From Moniliella sp. 'wahieum' (lineage: Eukaryota; Basidiomycota; Moniliellomycetes; Moniliellales; Moniliellaceae): a DNA stretch of 64,000 bases. Both the position numbers and the translations under genes were made by a program. The DNA lies in assembly GCA_003971905.1 (NCBI GenBank), contig RSEE01000054.1, positions 124,001 to 188,000 of the forward strand, given 5' to 3'. The notes beneath the pieces were generated by a model. The model saw only the letters and a list, made by a program, of their open reading frames with translations. It was not told the DNA's origin and made no database searches. Of this stretch, positions 33,235 through 45,643 are shown in pieces. Every line of letters starts with the position of its first letter. Position 1 is the first letter of the stretch.

Positions 33235-34704
33235 CTACCGGTCGGGAGGGAAGAAAGAAAAAAGTACGGAGCCGGGTGAACTGAGAGGCTGAACAGGTGG
33301 GGCCCTACTGGGGCCCAATCCAGCTGCACTTGTCTCGAGGCTCAGGAACACGAGTGTCTGCCCGCTCAAGGGGGACAGTATGGGGGTTGGGGTTCGGAAC
33401 AGCCTGGCAACCTTCCTCCACCATACCAAGGTGGCTGAGTAAGCCGCCGTGGTTTCGACGCCTGAACAGGGAGACGTACCAGAGCGCGAACGGGCAAGAG
33501 GGCCGAGGCACAGTGCCGCGGCCTGGTCCAGGTGGTAGTGAGCAAGGCCGCACCGACTCGCTGCACGTTCAAGGCAGGCAAGACGCCGCGTCGAGGCGGG
33601 TTGAGAACGAGGGCGAGCAGGTCTTGGGAGAGGTACGCAGTCATAGGGCGAGCGGGTTGGTGGGATCGACGACCGTGGCGGCCCATACGTTTTTCTACGC
33701 CCTCGCATCCCTCAGGGCAAGGTGAGGAAGGGTAAAGAGGCGAGGCTCGCTGTGGTGGGCTTGGGCGGGGTCGGGCAGCAAGAGTAGGATGGGTGCGGTA
33801 TAATGAGGTGTGGCCCATAGGATGGTGTGGTTCGCCAGGGCTATGGCGCAGCGGGCTGCGTTGGCACTGTAGCGCAGGTGGAGTCGGAAGAGAACAGACT
33901 CTCGAGGCTGGAGAAGGGAGAAGAACGGGAAGAGGCGTCTCTGTGTTGAGACGGAAACTCTGAATCCAAGGTGGCATCTTCGAAGGAACGACGAGAGTGG
34001 ACGCCTGAGGGACGCGGGGGTGACATGGTGAATGGTAGGCTGAGTGATTGGGTCGGTGAGGAAGACGCGGTAGTCGCGCAGAACAAAGACGCCCTTGGTT
34101 CCAGCGGAAAGGAGCGTTCCGTCTGATGGGGAGAGAGCCAAACGACAGTCGTGTCTGCCAACGTATCTTCCATTTCTTCGTCCGAATAGGGAATACAGGG
34201 GAGAGGTTGCAGTCTCCGACTGTCAGGGTGCTCATTGGGCACATCCATGGCCATTAGTACAGTTGCTTTTGGTTCGGAAGAATTTGCAAAGGAAAGCCGG
34301 CCTGTACGTGAACTCCACAAGGGAGTCATTGTCCATCGAAATAGCTACCGTGTTTCCCAGCCAAGCCCCTCGCCCCCGAATGGTTCCCCAGCGCTTGAAG
34401 GAAACAAAGAGAAGACCAGTGTGGACATCAAATGCGAGAGCTTGAGGAAAACATTCTGCCTGCTCTATCGTGTAAGTCGCTGCTCCTTACATTAATTCAC
34501 AAAACGAGGGGCTGTTGGTCAACGGGATGGGTAAGAGAGTGAGAGAAGAAGAAGAACGTGTGGGAAGCAGCCCCATGGCTGGACCTGTTTTTTCACCGCT
34601 TCGGTTAGGTCGACCGACTCGACATAGGTCTTCGTATCTACATTGTATACCACGACTTCGACTGACCACTCGTCCATGTCACTCATAGAAATGCTGCATG
34701 TCAC
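33235..34704 (-). CDS. Hypothetical protein, possibly beta-propeller-like (frame-disrupted)
   Basis: I cannot assign a family. Text with clear coding character starts at or before 34704 with MDEWSVEVVVYNVDTKTYVE and SVDLTEAVKKQVQPWGCFP. After a likely short intron near 34.5 kb come QALAFDVHTGLLFVSFKRWG and GAWLGNTVAISMDNDSLVEF, then MAMDVPNEHPDSRRLQPLP, CIPYSDEEMEDTLADTTVVW and LSPSDGTLLSAGTKGVFVLR. A Ser-rich section and LANHTILWATPHYTAPILLL follow, then YLSQDLLALVLNPPRRG. The recurring short beta-strand phrases (AFDVHTGLLFVSF, SPSDGTLLSAGTKGVFVLRD) look like WD40-type blades, but no canonical WD dipeptide repeat is seen. Several frame changes are required. Confidence 0.5.
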
Positions 34705-35898
34705 ACGGGTATACTAATGTACTGATGGTCGATCCAACCTCCTTTCCCCCCGACCTGCTCGCTGGTTGACTCAGGGCCCACATCCAGCAGCCGTTGGCCT
34801 TATCTGGGGCCGCCACGGGCGGGAATAGCGGTGGCGACCTGCCGTGCGCTATAGGCACCAGTGGCAACGGTCCATCTCAGAAAAAGTAACAGAGATACGA
34901 GGCCCTTCTTGGGGGGGGATATCACTACGCCAAGGGCGCCTCAGGGGCGAACTAATGTTTAAGTCCATACTCTCCGCCTTTTCACGCACTCTTAAGATCT
35001 AACAGGCCATTGTACACACTCTGCATGGCGTGGCGACGGGAGGGGTGCTTGGTGGCACCATTCGCCGGCTTGACGTGTTATATCATGTTTTGACATCGTG
35101 GATTATAGGGAGACATCGTCTACTGCGGGATAGCAGTAGGAAACAGAACCTGGTATAATTGTGGTTCTCCCCGCTCCCCTATACGAAAGAGGGACGGGTT
35201 GGATTGACAACGTTGACATATATTGACTGTGTTGAGCCATCGGGTGGCTCGTGCTTTGGCCACAATGTCCCTTCAGTTCCTCCTCATGCCTGGGAGTTCT
35301 GTTTTTTCTCCTGTTTTTCCTTGTTCAGCAGCTTATAGCCCCTGGTGGCGACTCGCTGCTTGATGTTCCTCTGTAGGCGTTGCTGGTTGGCTTAGACCAC
35401 CACCACCACCAGTGCGATTGCATCACCCTCGAGGACCATCTGGACTCCAGAGGTCTCATCAGATTGTCCTTTTACACAAAACAGCTGTTGTTGTGTGCAT
35501 TGAACCTATATCGTATTCGCAGGCATCTGCTGTTTGTGGTCCTTGAAATATCGAACTCAGAGTTATTCGGGCTGAGGCGCTGAGGCCTGGGGACTGCATT
35601 CATGCATGTGGCATTCCAAATAAGCTTAAATAGGAAGAGGGACACCTGAGTACCGTTCAAACCGCACTCCGCGGAGGCTCTAGAACGAGCGTGGCGGACT
35701 TCTGTTTGCTGTTGGGGTAGAAGCAGGCATCTGCGCAGCGTACCAGGCTCATCACTTTTGCACCATCTCCACTTAGGCGCTTCTAGCTGAGCTGGATATG
35801 ACGGCAATTACGGTGGGACGAAGATCCAATCTGAAAGATCAATGGGATCGCTCCATTGGAGTTGGCCTTAAATTATCTTCCACCGAGAAGGATATCAA
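34705..35898. other. Intergenic, no gene recognised
   Basis: About 1.2 kb, AT-richer than the coding parts, without a supportable ORF. It may contain the 5' end of the 33.2-34.7 kb gene. A stretch near 35370-35410 resembles one near 61820-61880 loosely; I do not consider that proven homology. Confidence 0.4.
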
Positions 35899-35993
35899 GC
35901 TTCAATGGGTTAGTGGTATACTACATCGTTGCCAGACAGCCCTAGTGCCTGTGAGACATCGATGTGACAGGGGTTCGATTCCCCTTTGAAGCA
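35899..35993 (+). tRNA. tRNA-Gly (GCC) with a 24-nt intron
   Basis: Acceptor GCTTCAA pairs with TTGAAGC (35986-35992), discriminator A, followed by TTTT. D arm TGGGTTAGTGGTATACTA; anticodon stem CATCG/CGATG with loop TTGCCA, anticodon GCC at 35931-35933; intron 35935-35958; T arm AGGGG-TTCGATT-CCCCT. The mature length would be 71 nt, as expected for tRNA-Gly. Confidence 0.93.
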
Positions 35994-36222
35994 TTTTGCT
36001 CTTTTTTTCTGTCGAGGCAGGCAGGAGAGCAAGCATGTTGCATCCTCGCGGCTAGCGCGAGGCGGGCTACGTGGAAATGGTCCCCTTTGGCTTGAATCGC
36101 GCGTCCTCTTTCCTCCACTTTCCCTATCCCATATCGACCACACACCGCCGTTAGCAAGATCAGGAGGTAAGATGGAAAGGCATGCGATTGACGTGGCGGG
36201 ATGCGATACGATGCGATGCGCA

Positions 36223-38514
36223 TCAAATGTCCAGCACGTTCTCCAGCCCCTGGTTCTGGGACAGACGCAGCATGGCCTGCAGCGTGTCCTCCAACGAGTG
36301 TGCCACCTCCTTGCCGTTGGCACGCACGTTGACCGCCTTGGTCTCCGCCTCGCGCGCACCGACGACCAGGATGAAGTTGTATTGTGCCTTTTCGGCATTG
36401 AAGATCTCTTCTTAAGCGTGTTGTCGGTCACGTCGACATCGGCATAAAACTTGCCCTCGTCATGCAGCTTGTCGGCCACTTGCTGCGCATACGCATAGTT
36501 GTCCACCGACACAGGCACCACCATCACCTGCCGTGGACTGAGCCAGAAGGGCCACTTGCCCGCAAGTGCTCGGTGAGGATCGCAATGAAGCGCTCGAGCG
36601 AGCCGAGGATGGCACGGTGGATCATGACGGGCCGATCAAAGTTGCCGCCGTCGAGGGTGCCTTGGCCGGGAGCGCGCGGAACTTGAGGTCAAACCGGTTG
36701 GGCAGGTTGAAGTCGAGTTGGATCGTGGCGCACTGGAACTCGCGGCCCATGGCATCCTTGATCTCAATGTCAATCTTGGGGCCGAAAACGCGCCATCGCC
36801 CTCGTTCACCACCCACTGGTTCGGCACAAACTTGTCCAGCGCCGACTTAAGCCGTGCCTCGGCCGCGTCCCACACCGCAGCTCCCCAATGTACTTCTCGG
36901 GACGGGTCGACAGGCCGAGCTTGAACGAGAAGCCAAACTTGCCATAAATGTTCTCGAGGAAGGCAAAGCAGTTGGCCATCTCCTCTCAATCTGAGACGCC
37001 ATGCAGAAAATGTGCGCGTCGTCTTGCACAAAGCGCCGGACACGCGTCAGGCCACTCAACGCACCCGATGCCTCGTTCCGGTGGATCACACCAAACTCGG
37101 CCAGACGCAGGGGCAGCTCGCGGTACGAACGGTCGCGATGCGCGTACACCAAGCAGTGACCCGGGCAGTTCATCGGTTTGAGCGCAAACGTCTCCTTCTC
37201 CACTGGCAGCGTAAACATATCGTCCTTGTAGTTGGCCCAGTGACCCGACGTCTCCCACAGCTTGGCGTTAAACATGTTGGGGGTGCCAACCTCGGTGAAG
37301 CCGCGCTTTTGGTACTCCTGCTTCATCAGCGTCATCAGTTCTCGTAGATCCGCGCTCCGTGCGGCAACCAGAACGCTGAGCCAGGACTCATGTCGTGGAA
37401 GAAGAAAAGCTCTTGCTCCTTGCCAATCTTGCGGTGGTCCCGCTTGGCTGCCTCTTCGAGCCATTTCTTGTATTCCTTCATGCGCGCATTGTCAGGGAAC
37501 GAGATACCGTACAGCCGTTGGAGCGAGTCGTTGTTCTGGTCTCCGAGGAAGTACGACGCCGAGTTCTCAGCACGACAGAGCCTTGATGCGTCCCGTATGG
37601 GGGATGTGCGGTCCGACACACAGATCGATCATGGGGCCGCAGCGGTAGACGGTGGGGAAGTACCATCGGGGATTTGTCCTTGATGATGTGCTGCTTGTTG
37701 TGTACGCAAACATCTCCAGTAGTTTTTCCTTGGGCAACACCACCCGCTCAAATGCCTGTTTCTCCTTGATTGCCTTGGTCGTCAGCTTCTCCAACGCGGG
37801 GAAGTCTTCCTGGCGGGTCACGCGGCCCGATTCGGCCGAGTCGCCCATGGCCATTTCAAGAAAAAGCCATCGTCGGTCGGAGGGCCAATGCAGAGGTGGC
37901 AGCCATACAGCAGTTCCGCCGCCTCACCCAAAACGTGAGCAGACGAGTGCCAAAACACACGTTTTCCCTCTGGATGATCAAAGTCGAGCAGCTCGAGCGA
38001 CGCAGGCCCTTCAAACGGACGTTCCAAGTCCCACAGTTGCCCATCCACTTTGGCAATCACAATCTTCTCCGACAAGGACTTGGAGATTTGCTTGGCAATG
38101 TCCATTGGGCTCGTCTCCATGCCGTAGCACCCGGCTGCTCCCATCCGGAAGCGTCACGACAATCTCCTTGCGCGGCTGGGCAGCGACATACGCATCGCGC
38201 TCGGCCTTGGCCTTTTCAAAGAGCTCGATGCGCTTGTCGAGGTACGAAGGGTGGACCGGTTGGGCCTGCGACGGGAAGCGGTGTGTGAGCAGGGGAAGAA
38301 ATGGAGCAGAGGAGAAACCAACTTACCTCGGGCAGCGCCTCCTTGTCCTTCTTCTTGCCCTCCTTCTTGGGCTTGGGCGCCTTCTTGGCAGCGTCCGGGG
38401 CGGCGGGGGTGTTGGATTGGCAAGGCCGAGTTTGTCGCCAACATTCTTGGCCAGGTCGGCGACCTGGGCAGCCGCAGCTGCGGGGGCCGATGGCGCGGGC
38501 TCAGGCGCAGACAT
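36223..38514 (-). CDS. THS1: Threonyl-tRNA synthetase (frame-disrupted)
   Basis: Charges tRNA-Thr, cytosolic class II enzyme. ATG at 38514 starts [20 protein letters not shown], then a Lys-rich linker. The TGS/N-terminal part reads [20 protein letters not shown] and [19 protein letters not shown]. The editing domain has [19 protein letters not shown] (HxxxH zinc motif) near 37.95 kb and [20 protein letters not shown]. The catalytic core has [60 protein letters not shown] and [20 protein letters not shown] with [14 protein letters not shown]. The anticodon domain is near 36.5 kb ([18 protein letters not shown]), ending GLENVLDI and TGA at 36223. Frame breaks near 38.36, 37.87, 37.65, 37.35, 36.98 and 36.4 kb, with no introns evident, in an essential gene: a key argument for sequence error. 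Confidence 0.93.
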
Positions 38515-38940
38515 GGTGGTGGGGATGGGGATGGAGGGTGGTGGGGATGGGCTACACCACAAGCAAAGCCAGGGCTGATGTCGTCGAGCCATTGGTTGTT
38601 CCTGCCGCTCTGAGTCACGCGGAAATTCCATTCCGCCTGTTCCGCTGACAAGTCGGGGCCGAGGCAGCGTGCGGCACGTGACATGTGTTTCAGGGCCTGG
38701 TTATCAGTACCAGGGTGCAGTTACAAAAGTTGGTCGTTGTGCCTGGGGGGTTGGCCGCGCCGGTTGGGTGCTTTCGTCCTGTAGATGTCGTCCTCCTTGG
38801 CAAGGACAACAAGAATGCATTGGGAGCGCATCGGCAGGATAACAAGATGGAAATGGTGTATGCAAGCAGATCGTGCAGCCTAGTCGCTTTTCATCGACAG
38901 GCACAACACTGCGTGTGACCCAGCGAAGCTTTTCAACGCT

Positions 38941-41108
38941 TCAAGCCTCCTCCTCCTTCGGGCGGGGAGTGGGTGGCAGGTACTGGGCCAGGGGCAGCAC
39001 GGTGGCCCAAGCGCGTAGTGGTGGAGGCCGAGTCAACACGCCTCAAGCCGGTAGCGACAGCAACGGTGGCGGACGAAGGGGCGGGAGGCCAAGGCGCTTT
39101 GCCCCACTCGGTTCCGGCCAGCCCGTGTCAAGGGCAACTGCGACGCCGACGCCCGTGACGCGTTCGGGTTCATGTCCCAGACTGGATAGTACGGCGGGGG
39201 GCATCGGCGGTGGGCGAGTCGAGGATGGCCAGTTCCGGGGGCGAGAACCACCTGGGAAGAAGGTTAGTACCGCACCGGGATTAAGAGGAGGATGATCACG
39301 GGGAACCCAAGTCCCGCCAGGGTTTGGGAGATGGCGATGGTCATACCGAAAAAGGTCCATTGGATGGCGGTGAAGAGAAAAATCTTACGTCGCCGGACCC
39401 TCAACAGGGGGTTGGAAGGGTCGGCCATGGTGCGGTCTGGACCAGGCGAGAGCGCGTTGAACCAAATGGTTCTGCTCAATCGACCCCCATCCCACCAGGA
39501 GAAAGAGCCGGCAAACACGGCGCGCGGCATGAGCCCAAGGCAAACGAGGAAAGGGCGTGTCATGGTGGCCAGTGTCAAGGCGCCAATGGCCAGGTGAGAA
39601 ACTCGTTGCTCGACCACGCACGTTGCGGATCTCCTGAGGGGCGGAACGGGGGCCGGCAGGGAGGGAGCCGACCACATCTTGCTCCATTTGGACGGTGCGA
39701 ATGCGCTTTAGCTCGGCATACGATGGTTCTTCGGTTGAGCAGCGCTCTGCCTGATTCAAAGTAGGGTGTGGTGGTGGTGGTGGGCCTGGTCCACCTGGCA
39801 TAGATTGAGAGAGTCGGTATGTTCAGGAGCTTGGGGCACGAGTCCAATTCGGAGCCGGAAGCCCGAGAAAGCCAGAGACGAGCGTGGTGGCAGCGAGGAC
39901 AGCCATGTCCCAATGGAAGCCTGCCGGCGTTCGAACGGGGAATTGACGCCTGAGCCATGACGGAGCTAACATTGTGGTCAAAGTAGAAGAGAGCATGACA
40001 AGAAAGCCAAAAGGGGCAGCAACAAAGACCCACTTGACATCAATGTGCCAGAAATCGACAAACCACCCGCGGTCCATGGTGGGGAACCAAGAGCGAGTGA
40101 TCGGCACCCGTTCCAACGGCACTGTTTTAAAGATTCGTGGGGAAATGCGGAAGGCCCGTCCAAAAAATGCAGCCGGCAGTAAAGGCGTAGGAGCCGATCC
40201 CCATTCGTACACGGAAGGGAAGAAATGATGTTCTTCCTACGCCGCCGAGACAAGGTAGACGCTGACGGTGAACAAAATGGCAATCGTCACCGACAGCCAC
40301 CCGGTCGCTTGTCTCTGGGGCTCGGCTCGAATTCATTGATCGCAGCTCGATCCCCTTTTGAATGTAGACGACTCCCACATAAAAGCCAAAGGTCTGTGAG
40401 GTCATGTCGGTGTGATGAAACGGGTATAGTCCGACATGTTGAGCGCTGCTCCGGCAAACAAGAAGCCAGCGGCCCAGATGAGCATCCATGCCTGAAAGCG
40501 CAGGTAATGGAGGTGGTCAAACCCCCAATGGTGGACTGTAACATGTACATGATGTAATTGCACAGATTGATCAGCCCAGTCACACCCACAAAGGTCAGAG
40601 GTTGGCACCCAAAGATGGGGAAGACGATGGCGGCCAAAGCGCTGGCAAGGATAACTTCGTTCACACCGTACACACCCATGCGTGCGGTGGTTCATGTCGA
40701 GGACATACGCAATAGCCGGCATGAGACTGGGTGCTCAAGTTAACCATGCGAACGTGTACAGCCGATGCAGGAAAGACAACGTACTTGATAAAGTACATGC
40801 GCACAGTCGAGTCGAGAAGAGTGTACCAGTTGCGCGGCGCACAAGCGCTGGTCCAGTCAGCGATGAGAGGCAGACGACGGCGCACATCGTAGTACATGCC
40901 TCGGAACGGACAGAATTGGTACATCCAGGACCGTTGTGACCAGGGCAGATCGCCGGAAAAGATGGGGTAGCCTGGGTCGTCGGAAGAGGAGGGTGAAGAC
41001 GCGGGGTGGCAGCGACGGAGGAGAGAGCTCCTCCTGGAGGCGGGAGCGAAGCTTGTCATTGTCCATGCTCCCCACATGGGGCGTCGCATCCACATCCGCG
41101 TCTGGCAT
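38941..41108 (-). CDS. BOR1: BOR1-type anion/borate transporter (frame-disrupted)
   Basis: Member of the SLC4-like bicarbonate/borate transporter family; fungal Bor1 exports borate at the plasma membrane. The start at 41108 reads MPDADVDATPHVGSMDNDKL. FRGMYYDVRRRLPLIADW is followed by LLDSTVRMYFIK, a 58-nt intron (40727-40784) and LMPAIAYVLDMN. Next comes the hallmark loop YGVNEVILASALAAIVFPIF with GCQPLTFVGVTG. Further membrane parts run in reverse topological order along the strand: GIGSYAFTAGCIFWTGLPHF, VDFWHIDVKWVFVAAPFGFL, TLVSGFLGLPAPN near 39.85 kb, and a C-terminal hydrophobic pair near 39.5-39.3 kb. The tail YLPPTPRPKEEEA ends at the TGA 38941-38943. Note the order: the cytosolic text and the conserved loop appear early because the gene is read from 41.1 kb down. 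Multiple frame changes (for example near 40.68, 40.5, 40.2, 39.8 kb). Confidence 0.85.
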
Positions 41109-41750
41109 TTCTGCCCTGGCGCCCCCTTGCGCTGTCAGGAGGAGGAGGAGGTGGTGGTGGGTGGAACAGGGAGCCGGCGGGTGTTGGAGTGTTGCTGCCA
41201 GAGGGAGAGCATATGGGAGAGCTGCGAGCGCGAGCAGCGGGAATCACGTGATGCTTACTATGTGCTGCTATGGATACGAGCCAAGGGTTCCATCCCAGAC
41301 CATCTCTCTGGTGCCTCGATCGATGGGGAACGACATGTACTTTTTGGTTGACAGACAATCCTACTGTCAACCCGTCCTACTGACTAGCGCCCTTCCTCAC
41401 GCACCCCCCGCCGCGGTTCTCTCTGTCTGACACACATCCCACAACAACCTGTAGGACGACTACCACATTCTGCTGGGGGGAGGATGGCCTAGTGCCAACG
41501 CTGGCTTGGTTGCTGGACATGGAAATTGGATCGGTTGCTCATCAGTGCACCAGCACGCCCCGATGGGTTCCCTGGGAAACGCAAGGGGCAAGCAAGCGCC
41601 GGGCGGGCGTGGCGGGCAGATAGAGGGTACAAGAACAAACACGCAGTGGTCGGGTCGCATGGGTTACAGGCTCACAGGCCAGAGCAAGCACACAAGAACG
41701 GCAAAGCAAGGCAGGATGCGAAGGGCGGATAGGGAGCACGCAGTACGACT
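41109..41750. other. Intergenic, no gene recognised
   Basis: Between the BOR1 start and the 3' end of the Hrp1-like gene. Short ORFs on both strands only; presumably the BOR1 promoter and the neighbour's 3' UTR. Confidence 0.4.
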
Positions 41751-43293
41751 TCAGTACCGCTCTGCCCGGGCATAGTACGGCTCGCCGCGTGGAGGCGACC
41801 GTTCGCGCTGGCGGTCGTATCCGCCCCAAGCCGGCGAGCCGGCGGGCACGGGCGGTCCCCAGGCCGGCGGCGTGGAGAGCGGAGGAGGAGCGCCCCAAGC
41901 GGGGAGCAAGCTCTGGATGTGCGCCCAGGCGCCGGCGGGGTTCCATCGCGGCGTGCCATACCCGAGCGAAGTGAAGACCTGGGCCATGGTGGCAGCGTCA
42001 AATGGCATGGGGGGCGGAGGCGCGGCGGGCATGGGCGGAGCGGAATACTCGTCGCCGCCGTACCCGTCGAAGCCCGGGCGCCCCCCCATCCGCCTGCTCC
42101 CCTGGTGCGCCCCATGCAGGTCGCGGTGCGCCGCTCATTGCGGCGCCGCCCCGCGGGCGCCACGCGGTGGCCCACGAAAGTTGTGTCCCATGTCAAATCC
42201 CTCGTTTTTGGCCGAGGCACGTTTGATGTCCAACTGGGTTCACTAAAGTCAGCATGCCCGCACCCGAAAAACGGAGCCACAAACAGTCGTCAGGAGAGAA
42301 TGGAACGTACCAGCGAGCCTTGGTAGCTGAGCGGCGCGTCGGCCAGGCAGCGATCCACGCTAGCATCGTCGGCGTAGGTGACAAAGGCGAATCCGCGTGG
42401 CCGGCCCGTCTCGTTGTCCATCATGACGGTCGAGTTGAGTACTTGGCCATAGCGTTCAAACAGTTTGCGGAACGACTCTTGGGTCGCCGTTTGCGGCACT
42501 CCGCCTACAAAGCACTTTTGCGTGCGAGCTTGGTCCGGGCGGGATGGCACGTTTGGGATCGATCTGGGGCAAGGGCACAGTCCGTGGCAGTCAGTACTTG
42601 GGTCCGTTCATTGCACGCCGCACGCCGCAAAAAGCCTAGGGCCATGTCAGGGGGGACCTACAATTTTTCCGTCGAGAAAATGTTCTCGGCCCATCACTTC
42701 GTTGACCGACGCTGGGTCTTCGAACGTGAGAAAGGCAAATCCACGCGACTTGCCCGTGCCGCCCTCGCGCATGATGACGCAGGACGACACGGGGCCAAAC
42801 TGTTCAAAGTACTTGTGCAACGACTCGTCGGTCGTATCCCAGTTCAAGCCTCCAATAAACATCTTGCTGTCCACAACCAAACCAAGAGCAAACAAGCAAG
42901 CAAACAAGCATGAGTCAGACCAGTCCGAACGATGCATTGGCACGTCGGTACGACGCCGAAGAGTACGACAGCACGACCAGTGCACCTAGCTGTCTGCCCC
43001 TACCTGTCTGTCCCCCACGCTCAGGGCTGGGGTTGGGCGGGGGTGCAGGAGACAAGAGAAGACACAGAAAACAAACGCGGCTAGTTACACGACTAGTACT
43101 TACCCTTCATCGTAGTCGGACGCAAAGGCGGCTGCATTGCGCACCGCGCGTCGCTCGGGCCGAGGGCCCGCGGCGGGCGGGAGCGGGGCGCGGGGCGCAC
43201 TGGCAGGCGCAGACGTAGGTGCCGGGGGGGGCGGCGGACGGAGGGATTCGGCGCGCTGTAGGGCGCGCCGTACAGATCATCCTGGCTGTACAT
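41751..43293 (-). CDS. HRP1: Hrp1/Nab4-like hnRNP with two RRM domains
   Basis: Nuclear-cytoplasmic RNA-binding protein related to yeast Hrp1, which binds UA-rich elements in 3'-end formation and surveillance. ATG at 43293 starts MYSQDDLYGAPYSAPNPS. Introns with consensus ends are at 42867-43103 (237 nt), 42564-42661 (98 nt) and 42234-42310 (77 nt). RRM1: KMFIGGLNWDTTDESLHKYF (RNP2 and helix) and GKSRGFAFLTFEDPASVNEV (RNP1). The diagnostic Hrp1 linker DGKIIDPKRAIP spans the second intron. RRM2: QKCFVGGVPQTATQESFRKL and GRPRGFAFVTYADDASVDRC. The C-terminus is Gly/Pro/Met-rich, ending GEPYYARAERY at 41751. Compared with its neighbours few frame breaks are needed (mainly near 43.15 and 42.1 kb). 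Confidence 0.92.
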
Positions 43294-43466
43294 CTCGATC
43301 GGTGGGGGGGAGACGGTTAAACGCTGGTGGACCAGACGGTGGCGGTGTCTGGGCGCCAGAGCAGCTGAACGCAGGCAAACATCCGCTGCCGCCTGCCCCG
43401 GAACGCAGAAGCAGCGGGCGGAATACTCTGTTTTTGTCTGGCAACGTTGCAAATTTTCATTCCTGG

Positions 43467-43536
43467 CATCCTACAGGCATCCTACAGTCTCCTACAGTCT
43501 CCTACTACAGTCTCTTACGGTCTCCTACAGTACAGC
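43467..43536. repeat. Imperfect 10-bp tandem repeat, TCCTACAGTC unit
   Basis: About seven degenerate copies of a CCTACAG/GTCTC phrase lie between the Hrp1-like start (43293) and the CCT6 stop (43542), 175-245 bp upstream of the Hrp1-like ATG. On the minus strand the unit reads GACTGTAGGA. It may be a promoter repeat or just a microsatellite-like expansion. Confidence 0.6.
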
Positions 43537-43541
43537 TCCAA

Positions 43542-45230
43542 TCAATCATTCGAATCATCGACGCATCGATCAGCCGGCGGGCTACGGCCCCTTGAGGCTC
43601 GTCCGCCCCGCCGGAGGATGGTGTCGGTGGCGAGGATCTGGGTGGCAATCACGCTTGCCGCATGCAGCAGGTTGCGTTTGACGCGGTAGTTGTCCCACAC
43701 GCCCAGCGCCGCCATGTCCGCCGGCTCGCCCGTCGCCACGTCCAGGCCAATCGTCGGGGTGGCGAACAGGTCCTGCTCTTCCGCCGCCGCCGCCGCCTCG
43801 TCCTCGAGTGCGACGAGCGTGTCCAGCTGCTCCAGCCCCGAATTGACGGCGAGCGTCTTGGGCGTGACCAGCAGGCCTCGGCAAAGGCAGTGACGCCGAG
43901 CTTGGCCTTGCCCTTGGCCTTCTTGGTGGCCACGTGCCGCAGGTAGCGCGCCGCGCCCACCTCGAACGCGCCGCCGCCCGGGATGAGCGCCTTGTCCTCG
44001 ATTGCATTCTTGGTCGCACGCAGGCCGTCGCGCAGGGCATCCTGGATTTGCTGGGTGGTGTGCGCGTTGGGGGCGCGGATGAGCAGGGTGACACTCTTGG
44101 GGTGCTCCACTTTTTCTACAAACGTAAACTTCTCCTCGCCCAGCGTTTGCTCGTAGACCAGACCCGCGTAGCCCAGCACTTCTGGCTTCAAGTCATCCAC
44201 CGAGTTCTGCGCCTCGCCGCCGCAGGCGAGCTGGAGACGTTCCATGTTGCGCCGCTTGGCGCGGCGGAGGGCGAGGATGCCGTCCTTGGCGAGCATGTCG
44301 AGCGAGAGCGGGTCAATGCCCTTTTGGTTAAAGATGACAAAGTTCTTCTTGGGAGCCGACGGGTCCGCCTTGGCCGGCTCGTCGCACACGGCGCGCTTAA
44401 ACTCAATAATCTTGCGCACCTTGGCATCCACAAACCGCCGCTCGCTTTCCACCAGCTTCTCGCGCTGCTCGGCCGAGGAGTAAAAGAAGCCCGAGTTGAC
44501 CTCCGTCTTCTCGTACTCGAGACTGACATTGAGCGTCAACACGTATGCGTTTTCCACCCGGCGCGGCATGTCGGCGTGGCGCGCGCCATGGTCCAGGACC
44601 AGGCCGCGGACCAACTGGGTGTCCGTCTCAGACTTGTGCACATCTTGAGAATCTCAACCATGTGCAGATCAATCGGTTCGTTCTCCTGCTTAATGGCCAA
44701 CACCGCATCCACCACGTCGGCAGCGAGTTGCTTGGCCAGCTTGCCACGCAGCTTGGTCCCCAACGACGTTTGCGCCACACTCACCAGCGTGGCCCGGTCC
44801 ATCGTCGGCACCACCCGCACCTTTTCCAGGTACTCCAGTACTGCCGTTTGGCTACATCGTACCCTTCGCTCAGGACGCGCGGGTGCAGCCGGTCGTCGGT
44901 CACGTACCGTTCCGCTTGCTTCAGCAGCTCGCCCACCAACAACACCACCGACGTCGTCCCGTCGCCGCACGTTTCGTCCTGCGCCACCGCCGCCTTGGCG
45001 ATCATGGCTGCAGTCGGGTTCTGGATCTGCATCTCGGTCAAGAGCACCTTGCCGTCCTTGGTCATCTTGAGGTTACCACTGCCATCCACCAGCAACTTGA
45101 TCGTCCCGCGGGGGCCCAGGTTGGAGCGCACCACGTTCGCCAGCCCCACGGCACCGGCAATGTTGACCTGCAGCGCCTGCTCGCGGCGCACGGCCTCCGC
45201 ACGGGGGTTGATCATCTCCAGCGCACTCAT
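43542..45230 (-). CDS. CCT6: T-complex protein 1 subunit zeta
   Basis: Zeta subunit of the cytosolic chaperonin TRiC/CCT, which folds actin and tubulin. ATG at 45230 gives [20 protein letters not shown], the standard CCT6 N-terminus, then [20 protein letters not shown], the substrate/ATP motif [20 protein letters not shown] and [20 protein letters not shown]. The apical domain includes [20 protein letters not shown] and [20 protein letters not shown], and the C-terminal equatorial part ends [20 protein letters not shown], close to the stop at 43542. The zeta identity rests on the N-terminus and the [12 protein letters not shown] phrase. The length of about 560 codons fits. No introns seen. 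Frame changes near 44.85, 44.65 and 43.88-43.67 kb. Confidence 0.93.
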
Positions 45231-45643
45231 CTTGAACGGGTGCTTCCAGCGACAAGGGAGAGGAGCAAGAGCTAGGGCAGGAAGCGGCGATGGAGGGGTG
45301 GCGCACCAAAAGAAGACAACGCGTCCCACGCTCGGCGGGCCTCGCGGGAGGGGGCGCGCGGAATGCTAGCGGGAAGAAAGCGGTCGAAGCGCAGCGCAGC
45401 GCCAGTCTCGGTCCTGCTCTCAGTCAAACTTTCATTTTCCATGGCCCCGCCACCTCCTTGCGGACGTATTTATTACCCTCTCGGAGTCAGTAGTCCGCCT
45501 GGCGAGCAGCGCCACATCTTCCTGCCGAGGTGGCCATCGCATCTGCACTAATAAGAGCAACACACTATACACCAGGCCACCTTCCACACACACATCCTAG
45601 CAGAACCGTCACATCCTCATCATCACAATAGGGCAACGACAGG

